From positions 1 to 7,998 of the forward strand of contig CAJQPD010000184.1 of NCBI GenBank assembly GCA_905480085.1: DNA of 7,998 nucleotides. The letters run 5' to 3'. The DNA comes from an uncultured Acidimicrobiia bacterium. Lineage in GTDB: Bacteria; Actinomycetota; Acidimicrobiia; Spongiisociales; JAENVV01. A program made the translations under genes and the position numbers. Every line of letters begins with the position of its first letter. Within the stretch, counting starts at the first letter, position 1. Shown one piece after another: positions 5,251-7,998 of the stretch. The notes under the pieces were generated by a model. That model worked only from the letters and a program-made list of their open reading frames with translations. It searched no databases and had not been told where the DNA came from.

Positions 5251-6222
5251 TCACATCTGGATCGTGATTTTCCCTTGTGGATGCCCGTGCTGTTGATACT
5301 CGAGCGCCTCGGGGATGCGGGAGAACGGAAATGTTCGGTCGATGATCGACTTCAAATCACCCGAAGCGATTAGTTCCTTCAGGAACGCCACGTCCTCTTG
5401 TCGGAACGGTTTCCAGGCGAGCATGGACATCTTCCGGCCACCGAGGATCGATATCAGTGGCGCCAGGAACATCGCTTGGAACAGTCCAGGGATCGTACCG
5501 GGAACCATGACGTAGACGCCGTTTCTGGTCAAAGAGCGTCTGCTGGCGAGGATTGAGCCAAAGGCCGCGATATCGAAGATCCTGTCGTACCGAAGCCCGT
5601 TCTCTGTGTAATCGACCGCGCGGTAATCAATGACATGGTCGGCACCGATCCTTCGCAACATCTCCAGCTTCTTCATACTGTCAACTGCGGTCACTTCCGC
5701 TCCGAGCGACTTGGCGATTTGGACCGCGAATGGGCCGATGTTCCCGCCTGCTCCGTTGATTAGGACCCGATCACCAGGTCGGATGGGTTGTTTGCTGCGG
5801 AGGCCCTGTAGAGCCATGATGGCCGCTTGCGGTACCGCGGCGGCCTCTTCGAACGTCATGTTCGGTGGTTTCAAGGCGAAGGCTGCCTCAGGAGCACAAA
5901 CGTACTCGGCAAACCCGCCGAAGCCATATGCGGTTAGATCCCCAAACACCTCATCACCCGTCCCAAAGTGTGTCACGTTGGAGCCGACCCCTTCGACCTC
6001 ACCCGCGATGTCGAGGCCCAAGCGGGAATTGCGCGGCCTTCGCAGTCCCGTCCCCAACCGAGCGATGGTGGGACGTCCCAGCAAATAGTCGACATCGGCC
6101 ATGTTGACGGAAGACGCCAACACCTTCACCAATACCTCGCCGGCCTCTGGTACCGGCGTCGGCACGTCACTGAGCTTGAGGATGTCAGACGATCCGTATC
6201 CGGTGCGGATGAACGCTCTCAT
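5251..6222 (-). CDS. Zinc-free MDR oxidoreductase (quinone reductase-like)
   Basis: Medium-chain dehydrogenase/reductase of 323 residues that would reduce a quinone or activated double bond with NAD(P)H. The N-terminal GroES-like domain (about 1-120) shows GEVLVKVLASSVNMADV and GLDIAGEVEGVG. The Rossmann domain carries GDRVLINGAGGNIGPFAVQIAKSLGA, with GAGGNIG at 157-163 as the dinucleotide-binding loop, and GADHVIDY at 193-200. The catalytic Cys/His zinc ligands and the four-Cys structural zinc lobe of alcohol dehydrogenases are absent, placing it in the quinone-oxidoreductase branch. ATG 6222 starts at the usual family position, with a weak AGAAG 8 nt upstream. It lies 132 nt downstream of the SDR gene on the same strand; the gap suggests a separate promoter, possibly near the direct repeat at 6275-6296. 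Confidence 0.93.
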   Translation of the reverse strand: MRAFIRTGYGSSDILKLSDVPTPVPEAGEVLVKVLASSVNMADVDYLLGRPTIARLGTGLRRPRNSRLGLDIAGEVEGVGSNVTHFGTGDEVFGDLTAYGFGGFAEYVCAPEAAFALKPPNMTFEEAAAVPQAAIMALQGLRSKQPIRPGDRVLINGAGGNIGPFAVQIAKSLGAEVTAVDSMKKLEMLRRIGADHVIDYRAVDYTENGLRYDRIFDIAAFGSILASRRSLTRNGVYVMVPGTIPGLFQAMFLAPLISILGGRKMSMLAWKPFRQEDVAFLKELIASGDLKSIIDRTFPFSRIPEALEYQQHGHPQGKITIQM

Positions 6223-6274
6223 GGCAGGTTCTTCTCTCGTTGCTTGCCGGTGGGGGTCGAGAGAGGTCTGGTAG

Positions 6275-6296
6275 ATATCGTCTCTATTACGACTCT
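6275..6296. repeat. Tandem 11-bp imperfect direct repeat upstream of the MDR gene
   Basis: ATATCGTCTCT and ATTACGACTCT abut each other and match at 8 of 11 positions. They lie 53-74 bp upstream of ATG 6222 in the only sizeable gap between the two dehydrogenase genes. A regulator site is possible, but the match is imperfect. Confidence 0.25.
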
Positions 6297-6354
6297 CAGC
6301 GTTGTACCGAGATCGTACATGACCGGTTCTTGGCGTATGGGATCACTGTCCGTC

Positions 6355-7059
6355 CTAGAAGGAGTCGCCGTATTGCCAGGTTGGCCGGGCGCTGAGTTCC
6401 TCATCCGAGGTATCCAGGAGTAGGTAGGCAATCCATTCACCGATTTCGTCTGGTGGGGAGAGCTTTCCCTCTGCTTGAAGCCCCCGGAAGGTCCGCCTGG
6501 TCGGCGAATCGTGCGGCGATTTCAACACGGCATCGACCAATGGTGTTCGAACTGCTCCAGGGAAGGCTCGGATTACTTTGACATTCTCAAGTTCCTCGGC
6601 CGCCGACCGAGCTGCCATTTGCGCCGCGGCCTTCACGATCGAGTAGGCAGCCCAGCCAATCCTGAGATCGTTGGACGAGTAGCTGTCAAGAAACACGATC
6701 CGTCCCAGCTGCGTCTGCAGTTGTTGGTTGAGGTCGATCGGAGCCATGACATGAACTCGCATCTCATCGAGTAGTACGCCGGACTTGATCGAACCAAACG
6801 CTTGTGGTTCGATCAAGGTGCCGGCTGCGTGAACGATTCCGTCAACGGAGGGATACGATGCGCAGGCCTCGACAACTCGGCTCACTCCTTCGCTAGATAA
6901 AAGGTCAGCGGCAAGAGCGGTCACACGGGGGTAGCTCGCGGGAAGCTCGCGCAGCCTGGCTGAGTCCCGAGCGACGGCAAGGACGGATTGGTCACGCTCG
7001 GCGAGAGCAACGGTGACGGCGCGGCCAATACCAGAAGATGCACCTGTGACAACGAACAC
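6355..7059 (-). CDS. Short-chain dehydrogenase/reductase (classical SDR)
   Basis: Cytosolic NAD(P)H-dependent oxidoreductase of 234 residues. TGASSGIG at 5-12 is the cofactor loop. Arg31 after the second strand (VAR) suggests NADP(H). HAAG at 77-80 is the NNAG-type motif, and Tyr139-x3-Lys143 (YSIVK) with a Ser in FLDSYSSN at 124-130 completes the active site; FPGAVRTP at 166-173 closes the cofactor pocket. The carbonyl or alcohol substrate is unknown. The frame extends upstream to TTG 7128, but those 23 residues (basic, non-family) are unlikely. GTG 7059 has AGGAGG 5 nt upstream and begins exactly at the first beta strand. It is divergent from the sulfotransferase gene, with 102 nt between the starts. 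Confidence 0.93.
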   Translation of the reverse strand: MFVVTGASSGIGRAVTVALAERDQSVLAVARDSARLRELPASYPRVTALAADLLSSEGVSRVVEACASYPSVDGIVHAAGTLIEPQAFGSIKSGVLLDEMRVHVMAPIDLNQQLQTQLGRIVFLDSYSSNDLRIGWAAYSIVKAAAQMAARSAAEELENVKVIRAFPGAVRTPLVDAVLKSPHDSPTRRTFRGLQAEGKLSPPDEIGEWIAYLLLDTSDEELSARPTWQYGDSF

Positions 7060-7064
7060 CTGCG

Positions 7065-7070
7065 CCTCCT
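7065..7070 (-). promoter_or_regulatory. Shine-Dalgarno deciding the SDR start
   Basis: On the minus strand AGGAGG lies 5 nt before GTG 7059. This consensus site selects the GTG over the longer TTG 7128 reading. Confidence 0.75.
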
Positions 7071-7147
7071 GGACTCGAATATGCAGACGATACCCTTTGC
7101 CGTGTCGTTCGCGGCTGGAACCGACCAAATGACCCGGTGCTCTGAGG

Positions 7148-7153
7148 TAGGCT
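7148..7153 (+). promoter_or_regulatory. Possible -10 box of the sulfotransferase gene
   Basis: TAGGCT fits TANNNT and lies 8 nt before ATG 7162, so the transcript would have no leader or only one or two bases. No good Shine-Dalgarno is present (GGAAG sits too close to the ATG), and no -35 box was found. Confidence 0.35.
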
Positions 7154-7161
7154 CGGAAGCC

Positions 7162-7998
7162 ATGTCAGCTGACCGATACCCGCAATCCTTTGATGAGATG
7201 ATCGCAGCCAAGAATCTCATCTTCCCGCCAATCAGCTTCGAACGCGGGAAAGAGTTCAAGCCGAGACCAGATGATGTCATCATCACTCCGTGGAGCAAGT
7301 CCGGGACCACCTGGCTCCAGCAGATCGTGCATGAGCTTCGCTCGGGCGGGGATATGGATTTCGACGACATCTCCCGGCTGACCCCGTGGATCGAAGTCGC
7401 TGATGCGCTCGGGATCGACCTTGACGCCGACCAGGGCTGGTGGCCACGGGCGTTCAAGAGTCACTATTCGTACAACGCCGTGCCCAAGGGCGCCCGTTAC
7501 ATCGTTTCGTTCCGGGAGCCCTTGGGCACGCTCATCTCGTATTACCGATTCTACGAAGGTTGGATGTTCGAACCGGGAACGGTCACGTTGGCCGAGTATC
7601 TCGCCCCTCACCTTGATCGGGGCCGGGGCAAGGACTATTGGAGTCACATGGCGTCATGGTGGGGTCAACGTGACAATGAAGACGTGCTGCTCCTTTCTTA
7701 CGAACTCATGAATGAAGATATCCGGCCGGTCGTCATGGCCGTGGCACAGTTCATCGGGATCGATGCTGATGAGTCGCTGATCGACCTGGTTGTCCACCAA
7801 TCTTCCCGCGAATTCATGCTGGAACATGGGGATCGTTTCGATGATCTCTTGCACCGACAACGCTCGGACGCAGTCGGGGCCCTACCGCTCGGTTCCGGCT
7901 CGACCAAGATCACCGACAGTACGTTCGACCCACAGCGCTACGAACTCTCCCCCGAGATTCTCGCCACGATGGAACGAAACTGGGCCGAAACGATGGGC
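7162..7998 (+). CDS. PAPS-dependent sulfotransferase, truncated at the window edge
   Basis: Cytosolic-type sulfotransferase that would transfer sulfate from PAPS to a hydroxyl or amine of a small molecule. The 279 visible residues contain the 5'-phosphosulfate loop TPWSKSGTTWLQQI (Lys46; classical enzymes have YPKSGTTW). His101 in FKSHYSYNAVPKGARYI is the catalytic base. The 3'-phosphate motif SFREPLGTLISYYRFYEG has Arg118 and Ser126 in the expected R-x7-S spacing. A later SYELMNEDIRPVV matches the YEDMKxD-type helix. Full-length members are about 290-310 residues, so only the C-terminal end should be missing; there is no stop before the right edge. ATG 7162 is the first start and puts the P-loop at the usual distance. 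Divergent from the SDR gene, which might act on the same compound, but that is only inference from position. Confidence 0.92.
   Translation, partial: MSADRYPQSFDEMIAAKNLIFPPISFERGKEFKPRPDDVIITPWSKSGTTWLQQIVHELRSGGDMDFDDISRLTPWIEVADALGIDLDADQGWWPRAFKSHYSYNAVPKGARYIVSFREPLGTLISYYRFYEGWMFEPGTVTLAEYLAPHLDRGRGKDYWSHMASWWGQRDNEDVLLLSYELMNEDIRPVVMAVAQFIGIDADESLIDLVVHQSSREFMLEHGDRFDDLLHRQRSDAVGALPLGSGSTKITDSTFDPQRYELSPEILATMERNWAETMG

Noticed and set aside
4556..5254. 232-codon minus-strand open frame
   Set aside because: It lies antisense to the nitroreductase and the hydrolase end; no motif.
6219..6320. 33-codon minus-strand frame (starts MYDLGTTLRVV) overlapping the MDR start as ATGA
   Set aside because: The ATGA overlap hints at a coupled leader peptide, but no Shine-Dalgarno precedes it and nothing in the translation supports coding.
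6921..7457. 178-codon minus-strand frame over the SDR/sulfotransferase junction
   Set aside because: It is opposite the sulfotransferase P-loop region and the SDR start, both strongly supported; the translation is low-complexity Ser/Pro-rich.

Overview
The window looks like ordinary chromosome of a moderately high-GC bacterium, most likely an actinobacterium. This rests on actinobacterial-style gene content (PAPS sulfotransferase, zinc-free MDR oxidoreductase, SDR, small nitroreductase) and on starts that lack a Shine-Dalgarno sequence but have a TANNNT -10 box about 6 nt upstream, the layout of leaderless mRNAs. I cannot assign a genus. No RNA gene, CRISPR array, insertion sequence, phage gene or attachment site was seen. 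Genes are densely packed and no gene-free stretch exceeds 300 bases; the longest gap is about 170 bases (357-529).

Left part (1-1057): the 5' part of an OafA-type membrane acyltransferase runs off the left edge on the minus strand. Divergent from it is an unrecognised 175-residue protein with a possible C-terminal membrane segment.

Centre left (1063-3132, minus strand): a probable three-gene operon. It starts with a TrpF-like (beta/alpha)8 protein whose catalytic cysteine is replaced by tyrosine, followed 2 nt later by a PfkB-family sugar kinase and 16 nt later by a small four-helix membrane protein of the DUF6326 type. This is the least ordinary part of the window: a sugar kinase paired with a divergent phosphosugar-isomerase-like protein suggests a small carbohydrate pathway of unknown substrate. 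Its 5' side faces a GNAT acetyltransferase gene, and the region between them carries two clear inverted repeats that look like operators.

Centre right (3245-5209, plus strand): a RimJ/RimL-like GNAT acetyltransferase, a dienelactone-hydrolase-family alpha/beta hydrolase with a serine nucleophile, and a small FMN nitroreductase. The nitroreductase has its own promoter, overlapped by nested palindromes.

Right part (5251-7998): a zinc-free MDR oxidoreductase and an NADP-type SDR on the minus strand, then a divergent cytosolic-type sulfotransferase cut by the right edge. The redox enzymes and the sulfotransferase would suit small-molecule modification or detoxification, but nothing in the sequence fixes a shared pathway.
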